DNA of 64,000 nt from Clostridia bacterium (GCA_017522225.1 JAFWZR010000013.1:62001-126000), one strand, 5' to 3'. Counted from the first letter of the stretch, positions 17,789 to 26,993 are shown. Notes: generated from the letters alone by a model not told the origin. A program made the numbers and translations.

Positions 17789-18985
17789 ATGAAAATAGCA
17801 GAAAAAATCAAAGAAAACAAAATATTTTTTACAACATTTATTCTTCTGATGGTTACGGGGCTTACTTTTATTCTGCAAAGAGATGTCCGTGGCCTTGTGG
17901 ATAATTATTACTACCCTCTTTATGTAATCAACTACGATTGCGGATACAGCTCGCGTCTGCTTGTAGGTGCGGTTTTCTCACTGTTTTTTAAAGACACGCT
18001 CGATATAAGCATCCTTACCGGTGTTCTGCTGAGTGTATACCTCGCCTTTTGTTTTTGCCTGAGCCTTTTTGTTAATAAACACCTTAAAAAAACTGACTTT
18101 GAGGCCGTCGGTGTTTATGTTGCTTTTATGACTGTCAGCCCTGCGTTTGTCAGCCTGCTGAATTATTTCGGCATTGTTGATATCTTCTGGTTTTTCTGTG
18201 TGATGGGAGCACTTTGTGTTGTCGGCAAAAAGGGGTGGCGTTGGCTTGTTCCCATTTTTTGTGCTGTCGGTCTTGCGATTCATGAGGTATTCCTGACAAC
18301 TTATCTGCCCGTTATTGCCATTGCTGTGCTGTACCAATTCATTAAAAAGCCAAAGGCTTCTTCCTTTGTTTTTGTTGCGGTCTGTGCCGTAATTGTCGGT
18401 GCTGCTTCGGTTTATTTCTTAATCCTCGGTGACGGTACGATGAAAATGAATTCTGCCGAAATGATACAGTTTGCGCGTGACAGACTTGATATAAACGGCA
18501 AGAATTTTGACGAATTCTACCTTAAGTCAGTTTTCTTCTGGGAGACACCCGGCATCAATGGAGATGAAGGATTTTTTGAATATCTCAGATACAACTTCAA
18601 TATTTTAAACAGCGACCATTCACGGATGCAATCTGTTGCTTTCTTCGCACTTTCAAACCTACTTACACTTTCGCCTTTCGTTTACCTTGCCGTCAGGGCA
18701 TTCGGTAAAGAAAAAAATTATGGCAAAAGATTTGTTTATCTCTGTTCACTTATGATATTCCCTCTGTTTATTTTTCAGTTTCTGTTTTCAACAGATACTG
18801 AAAGATTTGCAATGCACTGGCTGTTGTCCGTTCTCTTTTTACTGCTGTTTTTCATCCGTGAAAAAGACGAGGCATTCTGCAAGGTGTTTGAGGAATCAAG
18901 ATCAATAATACTTAAAAATAAAACAATGCTCGCTTTCGGTGCGATTGCCGTTGCAAGAATTGTGCTTTCGGGGGTGAGATTTTGA
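17789..18985 (+). CDS. Polytopic membrane protein of unknown function
   Basis: A 398-residue integral membrane protein with roughly nine to ten hydrophobic helices. One external loop near residues 30-55 (NYYYPLYVINYDCGYSSR) and a larger loop near 210-260 contain many charged and aromatic residues. The layout recalls EpsG/Wzy-like or GT-C glycosyltransferase-type proteins of surface glycan assembly, but I see no diagnostic motif. Its stop overlaps the TTG start of the next membrane protein gene by 4 bp, so the two are coupled and may form one complex. Confidence 0.7.
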   Translation: MKIAEKIKENKIFFTTFILLMVTGLTFILQRDVRGLVDNYYYPLYVINYDCGYSSRLLVGAVFSLFFKDTLDISILTGVLLSVYLAFCFCLSLFVNKHLKKTDFEAVGVYVAFMTVSPAFVSLLNYFGIVDIFWFFCVMGALCVVGKKGWRWLVPIFCAVGLAIHEVFLTTYLPVIAIAVLYQFIKKPKASSFVFVAVCAVIVGAASVYFLILGDGTMKMNSAEMIQFARDRLDINGKNFDEFYLKSVFFWETPGINGDEGFFEYLRYNFNILNSDHSRMQSVAFFALSNLLTLSPFVYLAVRAFGKEKNYGKRFVYLCSLMIFPLFIFQFLFSTDTERFAMHWLLSVLFLLLFFIREKDEAFCKVFEESRSIILKNKTMLAFGAIAVARIVLSGVRF

Positions 18986-19884
18986 CAGACCTCGTTAAGA
19001 AAGAGAAGCTTACCGTAATTTTCGGATATCTTGCTTACTCGGTAATTCTCACCTATCAGAACCGTAATCCGATTTCACTTGTTTACTTTGCCGCAGTTGC
19101 ACTTACAATTGTTTTTGCCGACAGGCTGTTCAGTAATGACTTTCCCGTCAAAAAGACTTTGTCCGCATTTTTCATAACCGCAGTCGGATATCAGTCCCTG
19201 TACGGTATTTTCAATTCCGTACACAATGACGTAAAGCAGATATTCTCTGCTTTGGCGGCAGCGATTTTCTTTGCTTGTATCTTTGCCTTTACTGACAGTA
19301 AAAAACTGTCTTTATGCATTGCGGCGGCACCTGTGCTGTGTATTCTGAATTTCAAGACAGCAATTTGTTACTGCGTTTTCCTTTTATGCATTGCTGTTAT
19401 GAAGCTGTGTTCAGCCGATAAAGCAATACTGCCCGACAGGAAAAACAAGTCAAAGAAAAAGGAATTATCCAAAAAAAGCCTTGCTGTGATTTCGATTGTG
19501 ACAGGCATAATTTGTCTTGGTATAAGCTGCTATCTTTTAGCAACCGCCGATGGTTATGTCAAAGAGAACATTAAGTATCTGCTGACTCAATTCAAAAATC
19601 CGCCCGCACTTATAATTGCTTCCGGTTACCTTGCGGTGAAGCTTTTCGGAAGCAGTACCGTTCATAAGGCTGCACTGAGCATCTGCCTTGTGTTATTCGT
19701 TGCCGCAACCGTTATAACCACCGTCGTTTTCGGTTGGTCCTTGTTGGCAATTTTCTGTCTTAGTCTTCCGTTGTTCCTCGGTATTCTGTGCATTGATGAT
19801 GTAAGCATCGTTGACAGAATCAAAGCGGATTATCAAAAAAACAAGTTCCTGTTCTTTATAATAGCTGTATGCGCTTTACAGTAA
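18982..19884 (+). CDS. Polytopic membrane protein, partner of the preceding gene
   Basis: A 300-residue protein with a TTG start overlapping the previous stop (TTGA) and a GGGGGTGAG ribosome site. It has about eight hydrophobic helices, interrupted near residues 150-165 by a strongly basic cytosolic loop (DRKNKSKKKELSKK). No recognised domain. The translational coupling with the upstream membrane protein suggests joint function, perhaps in surface polysaccharide handling; that is inference only. A terminator follows. Confidence 0.65.
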   Translation: MTDLVKKEKLTVIFGYLAYSVILTYQNRNPISLVYFAAVALTIVFADRLFSNDFPVKKTLSAFFITAVGYQSLYGIFNSVHNDVKQIFSALAAAIFFACIFAFTDSKKLSLCIAAAPVLCILNFKTAICYCVFLLCIAVMKLCSADKAILPDRKNKSKKKELSKKSLAVISIVTGIICLGISCYLLATADGYVKENIKYLLTQFKNPPALIIASGYLAVKLFGSSTVHKAALSICLVLFVAATVITTVVFGWSLLAIFCLSLPLFLGILCIDDVSIVDRIKADYQKNKFLFFIIAVCALQ

Positions 19885-19886
19885 AA

Positions 19887-19914
19887 GCACCTTCCTTCAC
19901 GGAGGGTGTTTTTC
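19887..19914 (+). terminator. Terminator after the membrane protein pair
   Basis: An 8-bp stem with one G-T pair (19888-19895 with 19901-19908) followed by a T run. Confidence 0.8.
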
Positions 19915-19985
19915 ATATGATAATTAAATAACAAATTAACCACATTTTTGCCATCGCAAATACCATCATTCGTATACTTTGTTTA

Positions 19986-20014
19986 TTGACAGATTTTGCA
20001 TATTCTAATATAAT
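19986..20014 (+). promoter_or_regulatory. Consensus promoter of glyQS
   Basis: Exact TTGACA (19986-19991), 17-nt spacer, exact TATAAT (20009-20014). The roughly 45-nt leader is too short for a T-box, so glycine control by tRNA reading is not expected. Confidence 0.85.
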
Positions 20015-20063
20015 TTATGATAGCTTAATATGAAATTTATATAATGAGGGAGAATTGGTTTTT

Positions 20064-21446
20064 ATGCTTTCCAACACAGAAAAAACAATGGAAAAAATCG
20101 TCGCTCTCTGTAAGGGCAGAGGCTTTGTCTACCCCGGCAGTGAGATTTACGGCGGGCTTTCAAACTCCTGGGATTTCGGACCTCTCGGCGTTGAATTCAA
20201 AAACAATGTTAAACGCGCATGGTGGCAGAAATTTGTTCAGGAAAACCCATACAATGTAGGTCTTGATTCTGCAATCATTATGAATCCGCAGATCTGGGTA
20301 GCTTCAGGTCACGTTGGCGGCTTCTCTGACCCCCTTATGGACTGTAAGGACTGTAAGACACGTCACAGAGCAGACAAGCTTATCGAGGATACAGGCGTTA
20401 ACCCCGCAGGCTGGAGCTTTGAGGAAATGAGCAAATACATCGCAGACAACGGTATCGTTTGCCCCGACTGCGGCGGTCAGAACTTTACAGATATCCGTAA
20501 GTTCAACCTTATGTTCAAAACCTTCCAGGGTGTTACCGAGGATGCAAAGAACGAGCTTTATCTTCGTCCCGAAACTGCACAGGGTATCTTCGTAAACTTC
20601 CAGAATGTTCAGCGTACAACTCGCCGTAAGGTTCCCTTCGGTGTTTGTCAGATCGGTAAATCCTTCAGAAACGAAATCACTCCGGGTAACTTTATCTTCC
20701 GTACACGTGAGTTTGAGCAGATGGAGCTTGAATTCTTCTGCAAGCCCGGTACAGAGCTTGAGTGGTTCGCATACTGGAAGGATTACTGCCACAAGTGGCT
20801 TCTTTCACTCGGCATCAAGGACGAAAACCTTCGTCTTCGTGACCACGAGAAGGAAGAGCTTTCACACTACTCAAATGCAACAACAGACTTTGAATTCCTC
20901 TTCCCGTTCGGTTGGGGTGAACTCTGGGGCGTTGCTTCAAGAACAGACTTCGACCTTACACAGCATCAGAACACTTCAGGTAAGGGTCTTGAGTACTTTG
21001 ACCAGACAACTAATGAAAAGTATCTTCCCTATGTTGTTGAACCGTCACTCGGTGCTGACCGTGTAACACTCGCATTCCTTTGCGATGCATACGACGAGGA
21101 AGTTGTTGATGAAGAAAAGGGTGACACAAGAGTTGTTCTTCGTTTCCACCCCGCACTTGCTCCCATCAAGGCAGCAGTTCTTCCCCTTTCCAAAAAGCTC
21201 AACGAGCAGGCTGAAGAGGTTTATGCAATGCTCTCAAAGAAATTTATGGTTGAGTTTGACGATGCAGGTTCAATCGGTAAGCGTTACCGCCGTCAGGATG
21301 AAATCGGTACACCGTTCTGCATCACTTACGACTTTGATTCTGTTGAAGACGGTTGTGTAACAATCCGTGACCGTGACACAATGGCTCAGGAGCGTATCGC
21401 TATCGACAAGCTTTGTGAATATATCCAGGAAAAAATCACATTTTAA
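20064..21446 (+). CDS. glyS: Glycyl-tRNA synthetase, single-chain homodimeric type
   Basis: Class II synthetase charging tRNA-Gly, 460 residues from the ATG at 20064. A TTG nine bases upstream is also in frame, but it lies only 2 nt from the AGGGAG site. N-terminal [14 protein letters not shown] is diagnostic for the alpha2 type. A zinc-like insert carries [12 protein letters not shown] and CPDCGG. Motif 2 reads [19 protein letters not shown], motif 3 is [14 protein letters not shown], and a short anticodon-binding domain completes it. It lies 42 bp ahead of the decarboxylase genes with no terminator between, so read-through is likely. Confidence 0.95.
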   Translation: MLSNTEKTMEKIVALCKGRGFVYPGSEIYGGLSNSWDFGPLGVEFKNNVKRAWWQKFVQENPYNVGLDSAIIMNPQIWVASGHVGGFSDPLMDCKDCKTRHRADKLIEDTGVNPAGWSFEEMSKYIADNGIVCPDCGGQNFTDIRKFNLMFKTFQGVTEDAKNELYLRPETAQGIFVNFQNVQRTTRRKVPFGVCQIGKSFRNEITPGNFIFRTREFEQMELEFFCKPGTELEWFAYWKDYCHKWLLSLGIKDENLRLRDHEKEELSHYSNATTDFEFLFPFGWGELWGVASRTDFDLTQHQNTSGKGLEYFDQTTNEKYLPYVVEPSLGADRVTLAFLCDAYDEEVVDEEKGDTRVVLRFHPALAPIKAAVLPLSKKLNEQAEEVYAMLSKKFMVEFDDAGSIGKRYRRQDEIGTPFCITYDFDSVEDGCVTIRDRDTMAQERIAIDKLCEYIQEKITF

Positions 21447-21488
21447 TTAGTATAAAGAGAATCAGAATTATAAAGAAAGGCAGTCGTT

Positions 21489-22865
21489 ATGAATCAGATT
21501 AAATTTACAGAAACCGTACTTCGTGACGCACAGCAGTCACTTATCGCAACAAGAATGTCCTTTGATGACTTCGAGCCCGTTCTTGCTGAACTCGACAAGG
21601 CAGGCTACTACTCACTTGAGTGCTGGGGCGGTGCAACTTTTGACTCATGTCTGCGTTACCTTAACGAGGATCCGTGGGAGAGATTGCGTAAGATCCGTAA
21701 GGCTTGTCCGAACACAAAGCTTCAGATGCTTCTTCGCGGACAGAACCTTCTCGGTTACAAGCATTATCCCGACGATGTTGTAAGAAAGTTCGTTCAGAAG
21801 AGTGTTGAAAACGGTATCGACATCATCAGAATCTTTGATGCTCTCAACGATATCCGCAACATCGAGGTTGCAGTTAAGGAAACTATCCGCTGCGGCGCAC
21901 ACGCATCAGGTACAATCTGCTTCACATTGAGCCCCGTTCACAACATTGAGTCCTACATCAAGCTTGCAAAGGATATGGAAGCTATGGGTGTTCACTCAAT
22001 TTGTATCAAGGATATGGCAGGTATTATGAGCCCGAAAGAGGCTTATGACCTTGTCAAGGCTCTTAAGGAAAATGTCAAGCTTCCGATTGTCCTTCACACT
22101 CACTCAACAACAGGCCTTGCTTCAATGACACTCCAGAAGGCTGCAGAGGCAGGCGTTGATGTTATTGATACAGCTATTTCCTGCATGTCAGGTGGTACAT
22201 CACAGGCTGCAACCGAGACTATGAACTATGTTCTTACACAGAACGGCTTTGAAACAGGTCTTGACACAAAGGTGCTCAAGAACATCAACGATTTCTTCAA
22301 GCCCGTTCGTGCAAAGACTCTTGAGTCAGGTCTTCTTAATCCCGTTGTTCTTGCAACAGACACAGATGCTCTCAGCTATCAGGTTCCCGGCGGTATGCTT
22401 TCAAACCTTGTAGCTCAGCTTACTGCTCAGAACAAGATGGATAAGTTTGAAGAGGTTCTTCAGGAGGTTCCGAGAGTTCGTAAGGATCTCGGCTATCCCC
22501 CGCTTGTTACTCCGATGAGCCAGATGGTTGGCGTTCAGGCTACACAGAATGTTCTCCTCGGCAAGTATAAGAATGTTTCAAAGGACGTACGCAGTTACCT
22601 TAAGGGGGAATACGGTAAGGCTCCTGCAGAAATCAACCCCGACCTTCTCAAGCAGGTTCTCGGTGACGAAAAGCCGATTGAGGGCAGATTTGCAGACACT
22701 CTTGCTCCCGCATTTGACACAGCTAAGGCAGAAATCGGAGCAAAGGCAAAGAGTGAAGAGGATGTTCTTTCATACATTGCTTTCCCGATGCAGGCTGAAG
22801 CATTCTTCGACAAGCGTGACGAACTTGAGAGAAACACATTCAGATACACCATCAGAGAAGTATAA
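21489..22865 (+). CDS. oadA: Oxaloacetate decarboxylase alpha-type carboxyltransferase subunit
   Basis: Transfers carboxyl from oxaloacetate (or a related 2-oxo acid) to biotin. The 458-residue protein has the 5S/PycB fold: TETVLRDAQQSL at the N-terminus, a barrel with CIKDMAGI (the lysine that is carbamylated in family members), metal-binding HTHSTTG, and the post-barrel PycA/OADA domain with MVGVQATQNVL. It lacks a fused biotinyl domain; separate carriers follow. This is the only alpha subunit for two downstream pump modules. The real substrate could be another 2-oxo acid, but co-encoded membrane beta subunits indicate a Na+-coupled decarboxylase. Confidence 0.9.
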   Translation: MNQIKFTETVLRDAQQSLIATRMSFDDFEPVLAELDKAGYYSLECWGGATFDSCLRYLNEDPWERLRKIRKACPNTKLQMLLRGQNLLGYKHYPDDVVRKFVQKSVENGIDIIRIFDALNDIRNIEVAVKETIRCGAHASGTICFTLSPVHNIESYIKLAKDMEAMGVHSICIKDMAGIMSPKEAYDLVKALKENVKLPIVLHTHSTTGLASMTLQKAAEAGVDVIDTAISCMSGGTSQAATETMNYVLTQNGFETGLDTKVLKNINDFFKPVRAKTLESGLLNPVVLATDTDALSYQVPGGMLSNLVAQLTAQNKMDKFEEVLQEVPRVRKDLGYPPLVTPMSQMVGVQATQNVLLGKYKNVSKDVRSYLKGEYGKAPAEINPDLLKQVLGDEKPIEGRFADTLAPAFDTAKAEIGAKAKSEEDVLSYIAFPMQAEAFFDKRDELERNTFRYTIREV

Positions 22866-22877
22866 GGAGGCAGAAAA

Positions 22878-23201
22878 ATGGATTTTTCAGCATTTATTCA
22901 TCCTCCCGTTCCTGCATTTGTGGTTGCAGGTTTCCTGATTGCTTTTATTCTTTACATTTATATTGTAAAGGCTATCAACAGCAAAAAGACTGTGGAAGAG
23001 CCCAAAATTGCTTCTCCCGTTGTTGAAACAAAGGCTCCCGTTGCTCCGTCAAACGCTCCCGGTACATCTTCAGGTGATCTTGAGCTTGTCGGCGTGGACG
23101 AGAAAACGGCCGCAGTTATTATGGCAATCGTATCAGACAAAAGCGGCATCCCGCTTAACAGACTTCAGTTTAAATCAATCGCTCTGATGGAGGACAAATA
23201 A
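22878..23201 (+). CDS. OadG-family gamma subunit, copy 1
   Basis: A 107-residue subunit that ties the soluble carboxyltransferase and biotin carrier to the membrane pump. One N-terminal helix (about 12-33) is followed by a Pro/Ala linker and a conserved C-terminal piece (LELVGVDEKTAAVIMAIVSD, then NRLQFKSI). This tail recurs nearly unchanged in copy 2 at 24944-25351. It starts 12 bp after oadA and ends 1 bp before the biotin carrier gene. Confidence 0.85.
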   Translation: MDFSAFIHPPVPAFVVAGFLIAFILYIYIVKAINSKKTVEEPKIASPVVETKAPVAPSNAPGTSSGDLELVGVDEKTAAVIMAIVSDKSGIPLNRLQFKSIALMEDK

Positions 23202-23202
23202 A

Positions 23203-23589
23203 ATGAAATATGTAGTTACATTAAACGGAAAAAACTATGAGGTAGAGGTAAACGAGACAGAAGCAGTTGTTACTAACGTTTCTGATGCAGTTTATGCTCC
23301 TGCACCCGTGGCAGCTCCTGCTCCTGCAGCAGCTCCCGCACCTGTCGCTGCACCTGCTCCGCAGGCTGTTTCAGCAAGCGGTACACAGATCGCTGCTCCG
23401 ATGCCCGGATCAATCATCAACATCAATGTTAGTGTCGGTCAGGCTGTTAAAGCAGGCGATGTGCTTATCATCCTCGAGGCTATGAAAATGGAAAACGACA
23501 TCACAGCTCCCTGCGACGGTGTTGTTAAGCAGATTGTTACAACTAAGGGCGCAACAGTTAACACAGACGACGTTCTTCTTGTTATCTGA
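23203..23589 (+). CDS. Biotin carboxyl carrier subunit, copy 1
   Basis: A 128-residue mobile carrier. A short N-terminal beta segment, a 30-residue Ala-Pro hinge (about 31-53) and a biotinyl domain with the biotinylation motif EAMKMEND (Lys95). It shuttles CO2 from the alpha subunit to the membrane beta subunit, like GcdC/MmdC. It is followed 16 bp later by the beta subunit gene. Confidence 0.92.
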   Translation: MKYVVTLNGKNYEVEVNETEAVVTNVSDAVYAPAPVAAPAPAAAPAPVAAPAPQAVSASGTQIAAPMPGSIININVSVGQAVKAGDVLIILEAMKMENDITAPCDGVVKQIVTTKGATVNTDDVLLVI

Positions 23590-23605
23590 GTCGGAGGTAT
23601 AAAAA

Positions 23606-24709
23606 ATGGGTGTTTTACTTGAAAACTTCTCCACAGTTACCTTCTCTCAGGTAGCAATGTGGATTATCGGTGCAGTTCTTATTTTCCTTGCAATTAAAAA
23701 GGAAATGGAACCGTCACTCCTTCTTCCGATGGGATTCGGTGCAATCCTTATTAACCTTCCGAATTCAGGCGCACAGCACATCATTGATGTTATGTTCCGT
23801 GTAGGTATCGACAACGAGTTCGGTGAGCTTATGCCCCTTATCCTATTTATCGGTATCGGTGCGATGATCGACTTCACACCGCTGCTTACAAATCCGAAGC
23901 TTATGCTCTTCGGTGCTGCGGCACAGTTCGGTATTTTCTTCACACTCTGCCTTGCATCACTTCTCGGCTTTGACCTTAAGGATGCTGCTTCAATCGGTAT
24001 TATCGGTGCTGCTGACGGTCCGACAGCTATCGCTGTTTCAATGGAGCTTGGTTCAAAATACATCGGTGCCATCATGGTTGCCGCTTATTCCTATATGGCT
24101 CTTGTTCCCCTTGTTCAGCCGCCTATCATCAAGCTTTGCACAACAAAGAAAGAGCGTCTTATCCGTATGGATAACACTGCAGGTAAGGCACCTTCAAAGC
24201 TTACAAAGATCCTCTTCCCGATTGTTGTTACAATCATTGTAGGTCTTGTTGCTCCCGATGCTGTTGCTCTTATCGGTTTCCTTATGTTCGGTAACCTTAT
24301 CCGTGAGTGCGGTGTTCTTAACTCACTCTCAGAAACAGCACAGAAGGTTCTTGCAAACCTTGTTACAATCTTCCTCGGTATCACAATCGCTGCTCGTATG
24401 CGCGCTGAGGAGTTTCTTACAGTTGATACATTGCTTATCATCGCACTCGGTCTCTTCGCATTTATCTTCGATACATTCGCAGGTGTTATGCTTGCAAAGT
24501 TTATGAACCTCTTCTCAAAGAAGAAGATCAACCCGATGATCGGTGCTGCAGGTATTTCTGCTTTCCCGATGTCCGCACGTGTTGTTCATAAGATGGGACT
24601 TGAGGAAGACAACCAGAACTTCCTTCTTATGCACTCAATCGGTGTTAACGTTTCAGGACAGATTGCGTCAGTTATCGCCGGCGGTCTCATCCTTACATTC
24701 TTCAGATAA
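23606..24709 (+). CDS. oadB: Na+-translocating decarboxylase beta subunit, copy 1
   Basis: Integral membrane pump that decarboxylates carboxybiotin and exports Na+. The 367-residue length fits OadB/GcdB/MmdB. Hallmarks: the IGIIGAADGPTAI segment with the conserved Asp region, AAYSYMALVPLVQPPI, and NLIRECGVLNSLSETAQ in the C-terminal half. About nine to eleven helices. It stands in the order alpha-gamma-carrier-beta-small peptide. Confidence 0.93.
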   Translation: MGVLLENFSTVTFSQVAMWIIGAVLIFLAIKKEMEPSLLLPMGFGAILINLPNSGAQHIIDVMFRVGIDNEFGELMPLILFIGIGAMIDFTPLLTNPKLMLFGAAAQFGIFFTLCLASLLGFDLKDAASIGIIGAADGPTAIAVSMELGSKYIGAIMVAAYSYMALVPLVQPPIIKLCTTKKERLIRMDNTAGKAPSKLTKILFPIVVTIIVGLVAPDAVALIGFLMFGNLIRECGVLNSLSETAQKVLANLVTIFLGITIAARMRAEEFLTVDTLLIIALGLFAFIFDTFAGVMLAKFMNLFSKKKINPMIGAAGISAFPMSARVVHKMGLEEDNQNFLLMHSIGVNVSGQIASVIAGGLILTFFR

Positions 24710-24726
24710 TCGGGAGGTAAAAAGAT

Positions 24727-24879
24727 ATGTTTACAATTGATTTTCAGGCTTTTCTTGATGCTCTCCCCTATATGGGCAAGGGTATGCTCGGTATCTTTGT
24801 TGTAACAGCTGTTATTGTTCTTGTTGTTAGCGCGCTCAACAACATTCCCGAGAAAAAAGACAAAAAGAATAACGACTAA
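24727..24879 (+). CDS. Small single-helix subunit linked to the decarboxylase (OadG-related)
   Basis: A 50-residue protein opening MFTIDFQAFLDALPYMGKGM, behind a strong GGGAGGT ribosome site 17 bp after oadB. One membrane helix spans about residues 18-37, and the tail is Lys/Asp/Asn-rich. The length and helix resemble the N-terminal anchor of OadG or the tiny epsilon subunit (MmdE) of methylmalonyl-CoA decarboxylase, but the conserved OadG C-terminal segment is absent. A terminator follows immediately, so it closes module 1. Module 2 has no counterpart. Confidence 0.75.
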   Translation: MFTIDFQAFLDALPYMGKGMLGIFVVTAVIVLVVSALNNIPEKKDKKNND

Positions 24880-24885
24880 TTCATC

Positions 24886-24925
24886 AGCAGTCTGTTTTTA
24901 TAGTATGGAAACAGACTGCTTTTTT
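24886..24925 (+). terminator. Terminator between the two decarboxylase modules
   Basis: A perfect 12-bp stem (24886-24897 with 24909-24920) and five T. It splits the duplicated locus into two expression units or attenuates the second. Confidence 0.9.
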
Positions 24926-24943
24926 CAAAAGGAGATTTAAGTA

Positions 24944-25351
24944 ATGAATATTACTCCTCAATTACTTGGTATTTTTACCGACATTTACGGCTCTTACGAT
25001 GCTATGAATATTCAGAGAGCTCTTTTGATTGCGCTCGTTGGATTTATTACAGTTATTGTAGTTCTTGCTTGTATCGCTCTTTTCATAAAGTTTATTGCTT
25101 TTATTTTTGCAGTAATTGAAAAGAAAAACGAGAAAAAAGTTTCTACAGTCATCACTCCGATTGAGCATCACTCCTCACCTGCACAGACATCCGATGTCAC
25201 ACTGCCTGAGACTGAGTCACAGGGTGAGCTTGAGCTTATCGGTGTTGACGAACCGACAGCAGCAATACTTATGGCTCTTGTTAGCTACAAGACAAATATT
25301 CCGCTTAACAGACTTGCTTTCAGATCAATTAAACTCGTGGAGGACGAATAA
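24944..25351 (+). CDS. OadG-family gamma subunit, copy 2
   Basis: A 135-residue paralogue of the gamma subunit at 22878-23201. A longer N-terminal region with one membrane helix (about 24-50) and a Lys/Glu-rich linker precedes the same C-terminal signature (ELELIGVDEPTAAILMALVS, then NRLAFRSIKLVEDE). It follows an AAAAGGAG ribosome site directly behind the terminator and ends one base before the ATG of carrier copy 2. I see no clear promoter in the 18-bp gap, so expression probably depends on read-through. Confidence 0.83.
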   Translation: MNITPQLLGIFTDIYGSYDAMNIQRALLIALVGFITVIVVLACIALFIKFIAFIFAVIEKKNEKKVSTVITPIEHHSSPAQTSDVTLPETESQGELELIGVDEPTAAILMALVSYKTNIPLNRLAFRSIKLVEDE

Positions 25352-25729
25352 ATGAAATACGAAGTAATGCTGAACAACAAAAAATATGAAATCGAAGTTG
25401 ACGAGTGTTCAGTCGCTCTTACAGGTGTAAGCGAGGTTTCGATGCCTGTTGCTTCTGCCCCTGCAGCTCCTGTTGCTTCTGCTCCTGCAGCACCCGCTGC
25501 TCCGACAGCTTCTGCATCAGGCACAAGCGTTCTTTCACCTATGCCCGGCTCCATTCTTGCTGTTAACATCACAAACGGCCAGAGCGTACGTGCAGGTGAG
25601 GTTCTTATGATTCTTGAAGCTATGAAAATGGAAAACGACATTGTAGCCCCCTGCGACGGTATCGTAAAGCAGGTATTGGTTACAAAAGGCACAACAGTTG
25701 AGACCGACCAGGTTCTTGCTATAATCTGA
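25352..25729 (+). CDS. Biotin carboxyl carrier subunit, copy 2
   Basis: A 125-residue paralogue of copy 1 with the same beta segment, an Ala/Pro/Ser hinge (about 31-55) and EAMKMEND biotinylation motif (Lys92). The flank around the lysine is almost identical to copy 1, consistent with both carriers accepting carboxyl from the single alpha subunit. It abuts the gamma gene and is 14 bp from the second beta gene. Confidence 0.92.
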   Translation: MKYEVMLNNKKYEIEVDECSVALTGVSEVSMPVASAPAAPVASAPAAPAAPTASASGTSVLSPMPGSILAVNITNGQSVRAGEVLMILEAMKMENDIVAPCDGIVKQVLVTKGTTVETDQVLAII

Positions 25730-25743
25730 CGGAGGACTGAACT

Positions 25744-26931
25744 ATGGAATTGATTACTAACCTGCTTGCAGGTTTATGGGAATCATCAGGTTTTGCTCTT
25801 CTTACGTGGCAGAACCTTGTGATGATCGGTGTTGCAGTCGTTTTCCTTTTCCTCGCGATTGCTAAAAAATTCGAACCGTTGCTGCTTGTACCGATTGCCT
25901 TCGGTATTCTTCTTGCAAATCTTCCCGGCTCAGGTGTTATGGATGATGTTACATTGTCTCAGGCATTCGGCGGTGACGGTTCACTCGCAGGTAACGGACA
26001 TTGGTATGAATCAGGCGTTTTGCGTATTATCTACGCAGGCGTTAAGTCAAGTATCTTCCCCTGCCTTATTTTTCTCGGTGTCGGTGCAATGACTGACTTT
26101 GGTCCGCTTCTTTCCAACCCCATCAGTCTTCTTCTCGGCGCAGCTGCACAGCTTGGTATTTATGTTGCGTTTATTATCGCAATTCTTCTCGGCTTCACAC
26201 CGCAGGAGGCTGCATCAATCTCTATCATCGGCGGTGCTGACGGTCCGACAGCCATCTGGCTTACAGGTAAGCTCGCATCCCATCTTCTTGCTCCGATCGC
26301 TCTTGCAGCCTATTCATATATGGCTCTTATCCCCCTCATTCAGCCGCCTATTATGAAGATTCTTACAACAAAGAAAGAGCGTGAAGTCAAGATGACTCAG
26401 CTCCGTAAAGTTTCAAAGACAGAGAAGATTGTTTTCCCCGTTATTGTACTTGTTCTTATTGCACTTATTCTTCCGTCTGTTGTACCACTTCTCGGTATGC
26501 TTATGCTCGGTAACCTCTTCCGTGAGTGCGGCGTTGTTGAAAGGCTTTCAGACACAGCACAGAATGCGATGAACAACATCGTCGTTATCCTTCTCGGTGT
26601 TACGGTCGGTGCTACAGCTAACGGTGAAAGCTTCCTTAAGGTACAGACACTCGGTATTGTTGCACTCGGACTTACAGCATTCGTATTCTCAACAATCGGC
26701 GGTGTGCTTCTCGGCAAGTTGCTTTACGTTATTACCAAGGGTAAGATCAATCCCCTTATCGGTGCTGCAGGCGTTTCTGCCGTACCTATGGCCGCACGCG
26801 TTGCACAGAACGAAGGAAGAAAGTATAACCCGACAAACTTCCTTCTTATGCACGCTATGGGCCCGAACGTTGCAGGTGTTATCGGCTCGGCTGTTGCCGC
26901 AGGCTTCCTGCTTCTTATGTTCCAGAATTAA
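25744..26931 (+). CDS. Na+-translocating decarboxylase beta subunit, copy 2
   Basis: A 395-residue paralogue of OadB at 23606-24709 with the same landmarks (ISIIGGADGPTAI, AAYSYMALIPLIQPPI, LFRECGVVERLSDTAQN). It carries about 28 extra residues, mainly in an N-terminal external loop near 60-95 (SQAFGGDGSLAGNGHWYES). That loop differs sharply from copy 1 and could change ion or partner specificity. No second alpha subunit accompanies it. It ends at a strong bidirectional terminator. Confidence 0.92.
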   Translation: MELITNLLAGLWESSGFALLTWQNLVMIGVAVVFLFLAIAKKFEPLLLVPIAFGILLANLPGSGVMDDVTLSQAFGGDGSLAGNGHWYESGVLRIIYAGVKSSIFPCLIFLGVGAMTDFGPLLSNPISLLLGAAAQLGIYVAFIIAILLGFTPQEAASISIIGGADGPTAIWLTGKLASHLLAPIALAAYSYMALIPLIQPPIMKILTTKKEREVKMTQLRKVSKTEKIVFPVIVLVLIALILPSVVPLLGMLMLGNLFRECGVVERLSDTAQNAMNNIVVILLGVTVGATANGESFLKVQTLGIVALGLTAFVFSTIGGVLLGKLLYVITKGKINPLIGAAGVSAVPMAARVAQNEGRKYNPTNFLLMHAMGPNVAGVIGSAVAAGFLLLMFQN

Positions 26932-26943
26932 TCTGATACAAAC

Positions 26944-26985
26944 AAAAATCCCTGAAAAGTTTTTATATCTTTTCAGGGATTTTTT
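26944..26985. terminator. Bidirectional terminator
   Basis: A perfect 16-bp stem (26944-26959 with 26969-26984) flanked by A and T runs. It separates the decarboxylase locus from the convergent ZIP transporter gene. Confidence 0.88.
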
Positions 26986-26993
26986 ATGTTTAT

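Noticed and set aside
19915-20063. Possible T-box leader before glycyl-tRNA synthetase
   Set aside because: The consensus promoter leaves only about 45 nt of leader, with no T-box sequence or antiterminator fold.
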